Notes under the pieces: model-generated
Told to the model about the DNA's origin: nothing
Databases searched by the model: none
Seen by the model: the letters and a program-made list of their open reading frames with translations, nothing else
Assembly: GCA_942493145.1 (NCBI GenBank)
Contig: OW818679.1
Coordinates: 3,596,001-3,660,000 of the forward strand
Reading direction: 5' to 3'
DNA from: ENR-C20 sp942493145
GTDB taxonomy: Bacteria; Bacillota; Clostridia; Acetivibrionales; DTU013
Length of the DNA: 64,000 nucleotides
Program-made: the position numbers and the translations under genes
In this document: piece by piece, positions 1 through 8,079 of the stretch
How positions within the stretch are numbered: the first letter of the stretch is position 1
Layout of the letters: every line of letters starts with the position of its first letter

Positions 1-644
1 GTTCTTAAATCCATAAGGTATGCAACGATGGTGGTAGTTCCTATATCAAAGGCTACTCCAAATATTTTGCCGGAGGTATCGCCTTTGTCTATTCCAAGCA
101 CGCATTTCCGATCAGTTACGACTGTGCCGGAATGGCCGGCTTCCCTGAGGATTCCGGGCATGGCCCGGATAGCCTCCAATCCGGGCTTGACATCCTTCAG
201 ACTGGCATCGGTCTTCTTCAGATTTTCCTTCAGACGTGCAAAATCGGCTTTCGATTCATCCAAAGAAGGCTTCGGTAGTTGGACAGGTATTTTCAAGATC
301 AAAGGATCGATTTCATAAGAATCATTGGATTCTGATATAAGAATGTTGTATCTAAGGGCCTTCCCGTTCTCCAGCCCCACTGTTAAAGCGCTTAATATAC
401 GTGTATGGCAGGCAAGCCTTATGCCCTGCTCAAGTTCATCTTCACTGAGATAGCCTTTTTCTTCGGGTGTAGGTTCAGCAGTTCCATTCAGTATTCTAAT
501 CCTGCATTTTCCGCAGGTCCCTCTGCCTCCGCATGGGAAATCAAAGTGCCGCCCTTTTGAGATGATTGCCTCCATGACGGTTGATCCTTCAGTAACGTTT
601 GTTTTCTCTCCGCCTGGCATGAAAGTGATTGTATGCCTGCTCAT
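1..644 (-). CDS. RACo-like ASKHA ferredoxin protein, corrinoid activator (partial)
   Basis: The reading frame opens at an ATG preceded by a GGAGG-type site and stays open to the left edge, so the C-terminal part is missing. Residues 1-85 form a plant-type 2Fe-2S ferredoxin domain with cysteines at about 38, 44, 47 and 79 (CGGRGTCGKC, then C). Near residue 200 the phosphate-binding motif AFDIGTTTIVAY of the ASKHA ATPase fold begins. This order is that of RACo, which uses ATP to reduce inactive Co(II) corrinoid proteins of methyltransferase systems. The DUF1638 gene upstream and the UroD-type methyltransferase nearby fit that role. The family call is firm; the exact corrinoid partner is not visible here. 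Confidence 0.88.
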   Translation of the reverse strand, partial: MSRHTITFMPGGEKTNVTEGSTVMEAIISKGRHFDFPCGGRGTCGKCRIRILNGTAEPTPEEKGYLSEDELEQGIRLACHTRILSALTVGLENGKALRYNILISESNDSYEIDPLILKIPVQLPKPSLDESKADFARLKENLKKTDASLKDVKPGLEAIRAMPGILREAGHSGTVVTDRKCVLGIDKGDTSGKIFGVAFDIGTTTIVAYLMDLR

Positions 645-820
645 TTTACCTCCATGGTAATTCCTTATGTGCAAAATGAAATGTCCCATACCGCCGAATT
701 ATATATAAAGCCATTATTTCATTTCACGTTTTAACTGTAAAGGATATATACCACACATGGAATAAAATTTACAAAAAGCAAAGCTGTTATTACAATTTCA
801 CAAGGGTTTATAAGAGGAAT

Positions 821-1504
821 TCATCCCTGAAGAACAGGAGCGCTTCCATCGCTCATCAGATGGTCGAGGCTGATAGTCTCTCCAGGCCTTATTATTACAA
901 AATCTTCGTCATAAGGGCCTGAAAGGAGCTTTTCAAGATAACTGAGGGTTCCGGGTATAATCTGTCGCATCAGTTTCAGATCCTCTGCGACAAGCTTTGA
1001 CTTCTCCAGGAATTCACTATTTTCATATGCTCCTGTTTCAATGATTCCAAGCCTTTTATAATGGTTGAGAATTATCTTGTATACCTTGTCGGCCTTCACT
1101 TTCCCATGCCTGGCAACGGTAATCCTGTACTCCTCCCATATATTACGCTCATACTCGAGCCACCCTCTTGTAAGGAAGTATGTGCCCATTTCCGCGCTGA
1201 CCTCTTTACGTCTCTTTCTTGATCCAAGCAGCAGTGTTATACAGTCATCGACTTTGGGGAATATCAATCTGTAACCCGGCGACGTCAAGCCCACCAGAGA
1301 ATTCCCGCAAAAGCCAAAGCCCAGCAACACTTCATCTACTCCTGTGATGTTATCCAGCTCTTGTTGAAGTTTGTCCTTCAAAGAGCCGGGATTGATATGT
1401 AAACCTGAATCCACCCATTTGACAGGATGCTCGAAGCCAGTCCTTTCAATGGCAAATTTCAATTCATCCGCTATGGTATTACAGGCTAAAAGCATCTTCG
1501 ACAT
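821..1504 (-). CDS. DUF1638 family protein
   Basis: This 227-residue soluble protein begins MSKMLLACNTIADEL after an AAAGGAAG ribosome site. The start and the run LGFGFCGNSLVGL look like DUF1638 proteins, recognised from general resemblance rather than a search. The family is of unknown biochemical function and is commonly found beside corrinoid-dependent methyltransferases and their reactivators. Here it is transcribed toward the RACo-like gene 176 bases downstream and diverges from the UroD-type methyltransferase, which supports a one-carbon role. No membrane segment or signal peptide is visible. Several cysteines (for example in LLACNT and FGFCGNS) could bind metal, but that is inference. 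Confidence 0.72.
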   Translation of the reverse strand: MSKMLLACNTIADELKFAIERTGFEHPVKWVDSGLHINPGSLKDKLQQELDNITGVDEVLLGFGFCGNSLVGLTSPGYRLIFPKVDDCITLLLGSRKRRKEVSAEMGTYFLTRGWLEYERNIWEEYRITVARHGKVKADKVYKIILNHYKRLGIIETGAYENSEFLEKSKLVAEDLKLMRQIIPGTLSYLEKLLSGPYDEDFVIIRPGETISLDHLMSDGSAPVLQG

Positions 1505-1847
1505 AACAGCTTCCTTTCAATTGGAATTCAACGGTCCTATGTTTTATTTTAATACTATTATAATGGCTCCGGCCTGTCAAATTCATCTACAACCTGCCTG
1601 TATGAGTCATTTCCTGCGGTTTTGGTGAACAACGTCAAAATTGTACGATAAATAATTACAAAAATCAGTCGCAAAAGTACAATATATATTTAACAATCTT
1701 ATCAATATGATTAACGATATTGTCACTAATAATAAAAATTTCGAAAACATGTGTTAATTATTACAATAATATTGAAATCATCTTTGTTATGCTATTAACA
1801 AATGGGCAGGTATTGAAGTCGCATAAATCGTACAGGAGGTATATTTT
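1505..1847. other. AT-rich intergenic region between divergent genes
   Basis: This 343-base gap separates the DUF1638 gene (minus) from the UroD-type methyltransferase (plus). It is strongly AT-rich from about 1640 onward. Apart from the candidate minus promoter at 1552-1580 and the AGGAGG ribosome site before 1848, no riboswitch, RNA gene or clear operator was seen. In particular no cobalamin-box motif was recognised. Confidence 0.5.
1552..1580 (-). promoter_or_regulatory. Candidate sigma-A promoter for the DUF1638 gene
   Basis: On the minus strand TTGACA (1575-1580) is followed by a 17-base spacer and TAGTAT (1552-1557). The -35 is perfect and the -10 matches four of six bases. It ends about 48 bases before the start codon at 1504. 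Confidence 0.42.
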
Positions 1848-2873
1848 ATGAAAAAAAATATGTACAAATGGCTGCAGCAGATTATTGAATCGGAAGAAAG
1901 AAAGGCACTCCCGGTTTTGACATATCCCGGCGTCGATATGGTTGGCTCGAATGCTTTTAAAATGGTCAACGATGGGAATATACAGTTTGACTGCATCATG
2001 AATCTGTCAGGAAGATTTCCTTCAGCAGCAGCCGTTACTTTAATGGATCTTTCAGCCGAGGCAGAGGCATTCGGAAGCCCGGTGAAATTCTCAGAAAATG
2101 AAGCACCCACAGTGACCGGAAGCATAGTCAGCGATATGGAATCCATAAACGCCCTGAGAATCCCTGAAGTAGGGGAAAAGCGCACCGGCGAATATCTCAA
2201 AGCAGCCAAACTGGCCGCAGCTGCCATTAAAGACCGGCCTGTGCTTGGCGGAGTTATTGGACCATTTTCCCTTGCAGGCAGGCTTTTTGATGTTAGTAAG
2301 GTAATAATAGCAACCCGGCGTAATAAGGAAATGGTGCATGCACTTCTCAGTAAAAGCACCGAGTTTATCACTCCATATATAAAAGCTTTCAAAGATGCCG
2401 GCTGCAACGGCGTTATAATAGCCGAACCTACCGCCGGTCTACTTTCACCTGTATTGTGTACCGAATTTTCATCAACCTATATAAAAAGCATTGTCGACGC
2501 ACTTCAGGATGAAAACTTCATCATAGTCCTCCACAATTGCGGGCATACAGTGCAACAAGTGGATTCAATGCTTTCGACAGGCTGTAAGGCATATCATTTT
2601 GGCAATGCGGTTGACATGATGGAAATCCTCCCCCAGATTCCCGCTGATGTTGTGGCAATGGGAAATATCGATCCCTCAAATGTCTTCAGGATAGGCACTA
2701 TTGAATCTGTCCGTGAGAAAACCATGGGACTTCTTGAAAAGACCTCGGATTACAGAAACTTCGTTCTTTCAAGCGGTTGCGATGTTCCATACGGAACCCC
2801 AATTGAGAATGTTGACGAATTCTACTCAACACTTAAGGATTACAACACAAGCTGCAGGTTGGAAATTGCATAA
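1848..2873 (+). CDS. Uroporphyrinogen decarboxylase-family (MtaA/MtbA-like) methyltransferase
   Basis: This 341-residue protein has the UroD TIM-barrel fold used both by haem-pathway HemE and by methylcobalamin:coenzyme or tetrahydrofolate methyltransferases. The C-terminal half carries a zinc-type H-x-C...C arrangement (H229, C231, C246 in LHNCGH and STGC) typical of the methyltransferase branch rather than of HemE. No other haem gene is nearby, while a RACo-like activator and DUF1638 protein are. It therefore probably moves a methyl group to or from a corrinoid protein. The start is set by CAGGAGGT eight bases upstream. A decayed copy of its C-terminal half lies at about 4826-5309. The methyl donor and acceptor are unknown. 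Confidence 0.82.
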   Translation: MKKNMYKWLQQIIESEERKALPVLTYPGVDMVGSNAFKMVNDGNIQFDCIMNLSGRFPSAAAVTLMDLSAEAEAFGSPVKFSENEAPTVTGSIVSDMESINALRIPEVGEKRTGEYLKAAKLAAAAIKDRPVLGGVIGPFSLAGRLFDVSKVIIATRRNKEMVHALLSKSTEFITPYIKAFKDAGCNGVIIAEPTAGLLSPVLCTEFSSTYIKSIVDALQDENFIIVLHNCGHTVQQVDSMLSTGCKAYHFGNAVDMMEILPQIPADVVAMGNIDPSNVFRIGTIESVREKTMGLLEKTSDYRNFVLSSGCDVPYGTPIENVDEFYSTLKDYNTSCRLEIA

Positions 2874-2884
2874 ATATGAATGGA

Positions 2885-2931
2885 GACGGTTGACATTCTG
2901 CCATTTTAATTTTGTCAGAATGTAAACCGTC
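2885..2931. terminator. Long hairpin between convergent genes
   Basis: GACGGTT-g-ACATTCTG pairs with CAGAATGT-a-AACCGTC across an AT-rich loop. It sits between the stop of the methyltransferase (plus) and the pyrophosphatase (minus). There is no strong T-tract after either arm, so termination is likely but not certain. Confidence 0.5.
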
Positions 2932-2975
2932 CCGATACTTCCGAAGTGAGATCCGCCCCGATACTTCACAATGAT

Positions 2976-4610
2976 TTAATCCAAAATCACCGATAAGGCC
3001 GGTATAACTTGTTTCTTCCTGGAGACGACCTCAGGAAGGTAAATACAGTTCCCTTGAATATCCACTTTGAATGCTTTGGCAACAAGATCAATTTCTTCGC
3101 CGGCAAACAACATCTCCGAGCCCGTCCCCATTACATCTGTCACAAGCAGTATAAGCAAGCTGTAATTATGCTCTGCACAGTACTTTTCCATGAACTCCAC
3201 AAGCTGAGGATATATTTCCTCCTGCTGAATATGATAATCCATCGTATATACCTGGGATATTCCAATCGTGTATTTTCCTGCTTTAAACTCCTTAAAATCG
3301 TTGTTAATGATTTCCTCAGGAGACTTACCATGAAGTGTTGAACCTGCCTTGAACATTTTCACCGCAAAATCATCAATGGGTAAATTGGCTATCTCTGCAA
3401 GCTTATCAGCAATCATCCTGTCAGTATAAGTACTGGTCGGCGATTTGAAATTAAGTGTGTCCGATATGATTGCTGCGCACATAATACCTGCGGATTTTTT
3501 CGAAGGCATTATGCCGGATTCAAAAAACATTTGGGCAATTATTGTGGAAGTACATCCTACAGGTTCGTTTTTGAAAAAAATCGGAGCCATGGTTTGAATG
3601 TCCCCCAACTTGTGGTGGTCTATAATTTCAATGATTTCAGCCTCTTCAATCCCTTTGACCGTCTGGCTTCTTTCATTATGATCGACCAGAATTACCTTTT
3701 TCCTCATGGGAGAAATCAAATGAAACCGTGATATCAGACCCATTACATGGTTTCTGCTATCCACGACAGGGTAGCTTCGGTAACGGGTTACAAGCATTTT
3801 ATCCTTTATCTCTTCAATGAAATCCTCAGGATCGAATTTGACGATATTATTTCCGGTCATCATGTATCCCACCGGAACGCTTTGATTTATCAGCCTCGCA
3901 GTTGTAAAGGTATCGCTTTGGGTGACCATAAGTATGCAAAGATTCTCTTTTACCGCTTCCAACAGATCATCATCAATTTTAGCCCCACAAGTCATGATGA
4001 TACAGTTTGCGCCAAGCTCTATGGCCTTGATTGCTGTTTCCTTACGGTTTCCGGCAATTACTATGTCTCCGGGTTCTACATAGCCTGTCATTTCATCCGG
4101 ATTGATGGCTGTTATCACAATTTTCCCCGATGTCTTGAAATTCTCCTGGGAACCGTAAAGCAGTCTGGCACTCAATGTTTCCACCAGATTAAGGAGGGGC
4201 GTGTTGCTTGTAGCAATAATATTATTATCCAGTGCATCCATCAGCTTGTTGGTTATGTCCGATAGCGTGGCAATTCCTAGAAACCTGTCGTTTTCATCAA
4301 CTATAGGAAGTGTTTTCACATTGTTTCTTTTCATTATGCTCCATGCCGTTTTTATTGATATGGATGGAGCGATGGAATGAGCTGTGTCCATCATCAAGTC
4401 TGATACCTGGGTTTTAACTGTATGAAGTATGTCCGGAACCTCCACTCCAAAGAATTTCAGGACGAACTCCGTCTCCATGTTAAGTTCACCCAGCCTGGCA
4501 GGTATTGCATTAATTCCGGTCTTATTCTTATATTCGGCATAGGCAATCGCTGAACAAATAGAATCAGTATCCGGGTTCCTGTGGCCGGTAATATAAATAT
4601 GATCTTCCAT
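2976..4610 (-). CDS. Manganese-dependent inorganic pyrophosphatase with CBS and DRTGG regulatory domains
   Basis: This 544-residue family II (DHH) pyrophosphatase hydrolyses pyrophosphate in the cytoplasm. Metal ligands are visible at H10, D14 and D16 (GHRNPDTDS), around D310 (LVDHNERS) and in the DHH motif at 331-333. Between the two halves of the DHH domain lie a CBS motif (about 70-120), a DRTGG domain (about 175-240) and a second CBS motif (about 245-300). This is the adenine-nucleotide-regulated CBS-PPase architecture: AMP and ADP inhibit, ATP and diadenosine polyphosphates activate in studied clostridial enzymes. Translation most likely starts at ATG 4610, preceded by AGGTGGGAAG, although an in-frame ATG exists 14 codons upstream. 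It is transcribed alone. Confidence 0.93.
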   Translation of the reverse strand: MEDHIYITGHRNPDTDSICSAIAYAEYKNKTGINAIPARLGELNMETEFVLKFFGVEVPDILHTVKTQVSDLMMDTAHSIAPSISIKTAWSIMKRNNVKTLPIVDENDRFLGIATLSDITNKLMDALDNNIIATSNTPLLNLVETLSARLLYGSQENFKTSGKIVITAINPDEMTGYVEPGDIVIAGNRKETAIKAIELGANCIIMTCGAKIDDDLLEAVKENLCILMVTQSDTFTTARLINQSVPVGYMMTGNNIVKFDPEDFIEEIKDKMLVTRYRSYPVVDSRNHVMGLISRFHLISPMRKKVILVDHNERSQTVKGIEEAEIIEIIDHHKLGDIQTMAPIFFKNEPVGCTSTIIAQMFFESGIMPSKKSAGIMCAAIISDTLNFKSPTSTYTDRMIADKLAEIANLPIDDFAVKMFKAGSTLHGKSPEEIINNDFKEFKAGKYTIGISQVYTMDYHIQQEEIYPQLVEFMEKYCAEHNYSLLILLVTDVMGTGSEMLFAGEEIDLVAKAFKVDIQGNCIYLPEVVSRKKQVIPALSVILD

Positions 4611-4772
4611 CTTCCCACCTGTATAATGCAGATTAGCATTATATCCTTTCATAAAACAACGTACATATATATTTTACACTATGATACGAGACTTTCCCAT
4701 AGCTTGGTTAACATTGTGGTTCTGTTAATATCCGCATGGACAGCAAAATGGGAGCAGACCTGAAAAAACCTA

Positions 4773-4805
4773 AAGGAATCAGGCCTTCTTAAGACCTGAT
4801 TCCTT
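4773..4805. terminator. Bidirectional terminator-like hairpin
   Basis: AAGGAATCAGG pairs perfectly with CCTGATTCCTT across an 11-base loop. Six As lie just before the stem on the plus strand, giving a T-rich run after the hairpin on the minus strand, so a minus-strand terminator reads best. No intact gene ends here; it may protect the pyrophosphatase promoter from read-through. Confidence 0.5.
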
Positions 4806-4825
4806 CTTTGATTTCGCAGTTTGAC

Positions 4826-5309
4826 AAAGGGACGGGGACTGCAGTGATGTCATTACAGCGACCCGACAGCGGGGCTCCTTTAACCTTCAATGTGCGACGA
4901 ATTTTCATCAGCATATGTCAAAAAAATAGTCGATGCCCTTCAGGATGAGAATTTCATCATCGTCCTGCATAATTGCGGACACACGGAACAGCTTGTGGGC
5001 TCAATGCTCTCGACAGGCTGCCGGGCTTTCCACTTCGGCAATGCAGTCGACATGTTGGATATTCTGCCGCAGCTTCCGTCAAACGTTCTGGCCATGGGAA
5101 ACATTGACCCGGCAAATGTGTTCAGGATAGGTACGGCGGATACAGTCCGCGAAAAGACCCTCAGGCTCCTTGAAAAGATGGAAGCGTACCCCAATTTCGT
5201 GCTCTCAGCCGGTTGCGACATACCCTACGGTACACCTTTAGAGAATGTTGAGGCCTTCTATTCGGCACTTACTGATTATAACGAGAGTCGCGCATTCGCA
5301 ATTGTTTAG
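4826..5309 (+). pseudogene. Decayed C-terminal copy of the UroD-type methyltransferase
   Basis: An open stretch of 139 codons from ATG 4890 corresponds to residues 203-341 of the intact methyltransferase at 1848-2873, including LHNCGHTEQLV, STGC, NAVDML and MGNIDPANVFRIGT. Homology continues upstream of that ATG but is broken. In frame with it, PTAGLL is followed by TAA at 4881-4883 where the intact gene has TCA (serine). Just before that, about base 4861, one base is missing, so the segment matching CNGVIIA (4837-4860) is in a different frame. The first 180 or so codons are absent and no ribosome site precedes ATG 4890. This is a 5'-truncated, frameshifted, nonsense-carrying remnant of a paralog. 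Confidence 0.8.
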
Positions 5310-5343
5310 CAACTCAAGGTAATAACACGGGTATGCTGATAAA

Positions 5344-5374
5344 ATAAGGACGAGGTTCATGACCCCGTCCTTAT
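5344..5374 (-). terminator. Terminator of the reductase/MFS operon
   Basis: ATAAGGACG pairs with CGTCCTTAT, with two more G-C pairs after one mismatch. On the minus strand the hairpin is followed by TTATTTTATC. It lies 12 bases downstream of the stop codon at 5386. Confidence 0.65.
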
Positions 5375-5385
5375 CTTCGCGATAA

Positions 5386-6312
5386 TTACTCCTTAATTAG
5401 CTCGGGCAGCTTGACTGCATCCATGTAAGCGGCATATTCCTTGCGTTTGGCAGCTATGATGTCCTTGCTCGCAAAGGCCTTACCATGGCCCTTGCGGATG
5501 TTGTTGTCATGCAGCTCCTGACCACGGGGACTCCAACGATTCCTGGCCCTCTCCTCGTCGGTGAAGGAGACCTTCAGTTCGCCGTCTTCCATAGTCAGAG
5601 CAGCCTTGGTCAGGCACTGGGGGCAGTACCATCCATCAGCACGCTTCTCCAGGAATATGCTGTGGCAGTCGGGACACACGCCTGCATCGCCGCGATAGCC
5701 GATGGTCTCGCCGTTTTCCTTGGCGACCAGAGCGTCAGCCATGTTCTCGCCCAGCTTGCGCAAACGAGCCAGCATCTCGTCCTCCAGAACGATGGCGCCC
5801 ACGGAGGGGACGAAGTCGAAGTGGCATTTATCCACAACCGCCTCATAGGAGCCAACCAGCTCCATGGTCAGCATATTCGTGGTGGACAAAGTATAGTTGG
5901 TCCAGTCGGTACCGCCCAGAGTGAAGGTAGCGCCGATCTTGTTGTGGTGGTGGACCACGTCACGGTAGTTACCGGAAGCATGGAGCTTGTTCATAAAGCG
6001 GACCAGGATTCCGGGGGGCTGCAGGTTGTAAGCGGGAGCGGAGACGATGATGGCGTCTGCTTCACGCATGAGCTGCTCGATGAAGTAGAAGTGATCGGTG
6101 CCGTTCTTATGGACGCAGCGGAAGTCCCAGTTGCCCTTCAGGTGGTTGATCATACAGGTCTCACAACCGGCACAGCTGCGAATCTCAGCCTCCTGCAGAC
6201 GGATGAAGCTGCACTCGGCGCCGCACTTCACCTGGATGGCCTTGAACGCTTCCTTCATCAGAATTTCGGTGTTGCCGTTTTTTCTGCCGCAGCAGATACC
6301 CAGCACTTTCAT
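5386..6312 (-). CDS. Iron-sulfur flavoprotein-like NADPH-dependent FMN reductase with C-terminal zinc ribbon
   Basis: The N-terminus MKVLGICCGRKNGNTEILM is the phosphate-binding loop of the flavodoxin-like FMN reductase fold. Cysteines C47, C50, C53 and C66 (CAGCETC, then C) resemble the compact cluster motif of iron-sulfur flavoproteins, though the last spacing is longer than usual. A C-terminal extension carries a four-cysteine zinc ribbon at C213, C216, C230 and C233 (CPDC...CPQC). The protein should pass electrons from NAD(P)H or ferredoxin to an unknown acceptor. It lies 104 bases downstream of the MFS carrier in the same direction, and both genes are richer in GC than their surroundings, which suggests they arrived together. 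Confidence 0.82.
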   Translation of the reverse strand: MKVLGICCGRKNGNTEILMKEAFKAIQVKCGAECSFIRLQEAEIRSCAGCETCMINHLKGNWDFRCVHKNGTDHFYFIEQLMREADAIIVSAPAYNLQPPGILVRFMNKLHASGNYRDVVHHHNKIGATFTLGGTDWTNYTLSTTNMLTMELVGSYEAVVDKCHFDFVPSVGAIVLEDEMLARLRKLGENMADALVAKENGETIGYRGDAGVCPDCHSIFLEKRADGWYCPQCLTKAALTMEDGELKVSFTDEERARNRWSPRGQELHDNNIRKGHGKAFASKDIIAAKRKEYAAYMDAVKLPELIKE

Positions 6313-6416
6313 TCAACCAGTCCTTTCCATTCTCTTGGTTTGTACATGACACGGAAGCCGGTTGGGTTCTGCGTCATGCTGTTTGTGGGGAGACCAGAAC
6401 GTATGTTGAAAACGTC

Positions 6417-7730
6417 TTACCTGCGGCCGACCAGAACATCGTCCAGAGGCTTGCCTGCTGCCATGCGGTACTTGTCGTCAATCTCCTTGACATGTTTTCC
6501 GCTGAACATGAAGATCAGGATCAGACTGATCACGCCTATGACAGCCGTAACAGTAAAGGCGATGTGATAACCTATGGTGCTCAGCAAAATGGCGATCATC
6601 ATGGGGCCGGCAGCCTGCAGAATATTGGCAATGGGGTTAACCTTGGCAAACACACTGGAGAAGTCCTCACGGCGCCAGTACTGAGCGGCAGCGGAAACGG
6701 TGAAGTTTGAAGCAGCGCCCATGAAGACGGACAGACACACGAAGGCGATCAGCAGAGCGGGAGCGGAACGGACTGTACCAAACACGCCGCCGACGATCAT
6801 GATGATGACGGAGATCAGAACAGCCTTCTTGGTACCGAACTTAGTATCCAGAACGCCCAGCAGCCAGCTGCCGAAGATGGAGATTATCATGACACCGCCC
6901 ATAACGCCTGCGAAGGGCAGCTCGGGGTAGTTGCCCAGGATGGACTTGGTCTGAGTCATCATACCAACAGAACACATCAGCAGAGCGCCCATGGGGATGG
7001 TGATGAACCAGAAGTCGCGGTTGGTGAAAGTGTGCCTCAAAGTCCAGACAGTGGTCTTCTTGGCCTCAATCTCCTGCTCCATCATGGCCTTGGCCTCCTC
7101 CGGAGTGATGGACTTGTCGTTGTCACGGTAAGCCCCGCACTGCTCGGGATAATCCTTGACGAATATAATACCGATGAGCAGACCCACCAGGCTGATGATT
7201 AAGAATGGCAGGAAGGCACCAAACACATCAGGATGACCCTTGGCGAACACAGCGCCGGCAAATGCGCCGATCAGGCCGTTGCCGACGGGGAAGGCGATGG
7301 TGGCGATACCCATGATGGTGCCTTTACGGCGAGGGAACCACTGACCAACCAGAATTCCAAGAGAGAAGGTGCAATATATGATGGAAAACAGTGTGACCAG
7401 GAAGTAGCAGCCTTGCCACAGACCGGGCTGGCTCGGTGGGATGAGCATAATGCCCAGTGCGGTAATAATGGTGATGACACCGAAGATCACTCCTAAGGCC
7501 TTGATACTCTTGAGCTTACCGATAAAACGTGAAAGAATCAACTGAACAATGATACATACTACAGTGGCGGCAGTATAGATGGTGGAGATTTTGGCGGCGC
7601 CACCGTACATGTCGGCCAAAATGTTCATGGGCCAGTTTGTGAAGACGATGAAGGTGAAGAATGCGAGGAACTGGTAGATAAGCAGCATAGTGCCGCGGAA
7701 ACCAATACCTATACTTTGTTTTTTTTGCAT
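6417..7730 (-). CDS. MFS transporter, possibly OFA (oxalate/formate antiporter) type
   Basis: This 437-residue protein has about twelve hydrophobic segments and major-facilitator features: a glycine-rich segment near residues 119-150 (FSLGILVGQWFPRRKGTIMG) and a basic cytoplasmic middle loop near 195-235. The order resembles OFA-family organic anion carriers, but the substrate cannot be read from the sequence. A GAGAGGAG ribosome site precedes the start. The gene is divergent from a PucR-type activator and followed by a flavoprotein reductase, suggesting import of a compound that is then reduced. Base composition is markedly GC-richer than neighbours. Confidence 0.85.
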   Translation of the reverse strand: MQKKQSIGIGFRGTMLLIYQFLAFFTFIVFTNWPMNILADMYGGAAKISTIYTAATVVCIIVQLILSRFIGKLKSIKALGVIFGVITIITALGIMLIPPSQPGLWQGCYFLVTLFSIIYCTFSLGILVGQWFPRRKGTIMGIATIAFPVGNGLIGAFAGAVFAKGHPDVFGAFLPFLIISLVGLLIGIIFVKDYPEQCGAYRDNDKSITPEEAKAMMEQEIEAKKTTVWTLRHTFTNRDFWFITIPMGALLMCSVGMMTQTKSILGNYPELPFAGVMGGVMIISIFGSWLLGVLDTKFGTKKAVLISVIIMIVGGVFGTVRSAPALLIAFVCLSVFMGAASNFTVSAAAQYWRREDFSSVFAKVNPIANILQAAGPMMIAILLSTIGYHIAFTVTAVIGVISLILIFMFSGKHVKEIDDKYRMAAGKPLDDVLVGRR

Positions 7731-7785
7731 GGAAAAACTCTCCTCTCTTATAATGGCTTTAAGATGCGGGAATAATCTTTATGCT

Positions 7786-7810
7786 ACGGTAGTCCCCCCT
7801 GAACTACCGT
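7786..7810. promoter_or_regulatory. Inverted repeat, candidate operator
   Basis: ACGGTAGT-N9-ACTACCGT is a perfect 8-base inverted repeat. It lies 56 bases upstream of the MFS start and about 150 bases upstream of the PucR promoter. The 8-9-8 geometry suits a dimeric regulator; the adjacent PucR-type protein is the obvious candidate, by inference. The spacer is C-rich and there is no T-tract, so it is not a terminator. Confidence 0.45.
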
Positions 7811-7958
7811 TATTGCCGACAACAGTTCATAATATCATCCTGCCTGGTATATTACCGATATGAAGGCCTGAAAAGGTACTTTTTTAATTGTACGTCATAT
7901 AAGATTAAAATATCATATATAACGTTTTACGGCATTGTGCAAAAGCGACAACAAAATA

Positions 7959-7987
7959 TTGTATTATAGTCAATTTTGAACTATAAT
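7959..7987 (+). promoter_or_regulatory. Candidate sigma-A promoter for the PucR-type regulator
   Basis: TTGTAT (7959-7964), a 17-base spacer and a perfect TATAAT (7982-7987) lie about 90 bases upstream of the preferred start codon. The remaining 7731-7958 sequence holds the inverted repeat at 7786-7810 and nothing else recognised. Confidence 0.55.
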
Positions 7988-8079
7988 TAACAATAGCTTT
8001 ACATACATGCCGCTTTTCAAGGTTTTCGCAAATGGAGCTTCAGGATATTTCTGGTTCGGGATATGGAGGCGATAAAGCA

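Noticed and set aside
1505..1847. Cobalamin riboswitch ahead of corrinoid-related genes
   Set aside because: No B12-box-like conserved motif or suitable structured GC-containing region was found in this AT-rich gap.
5485..6567. Long plus-strand open frame (360 codons) opposite the FMN reductase gene
   Set aside because: It has no ribosome site or recognisable motif and its residues mirror the codon pattern of the GC-rich gene on the other strand. It is a composition artefact.
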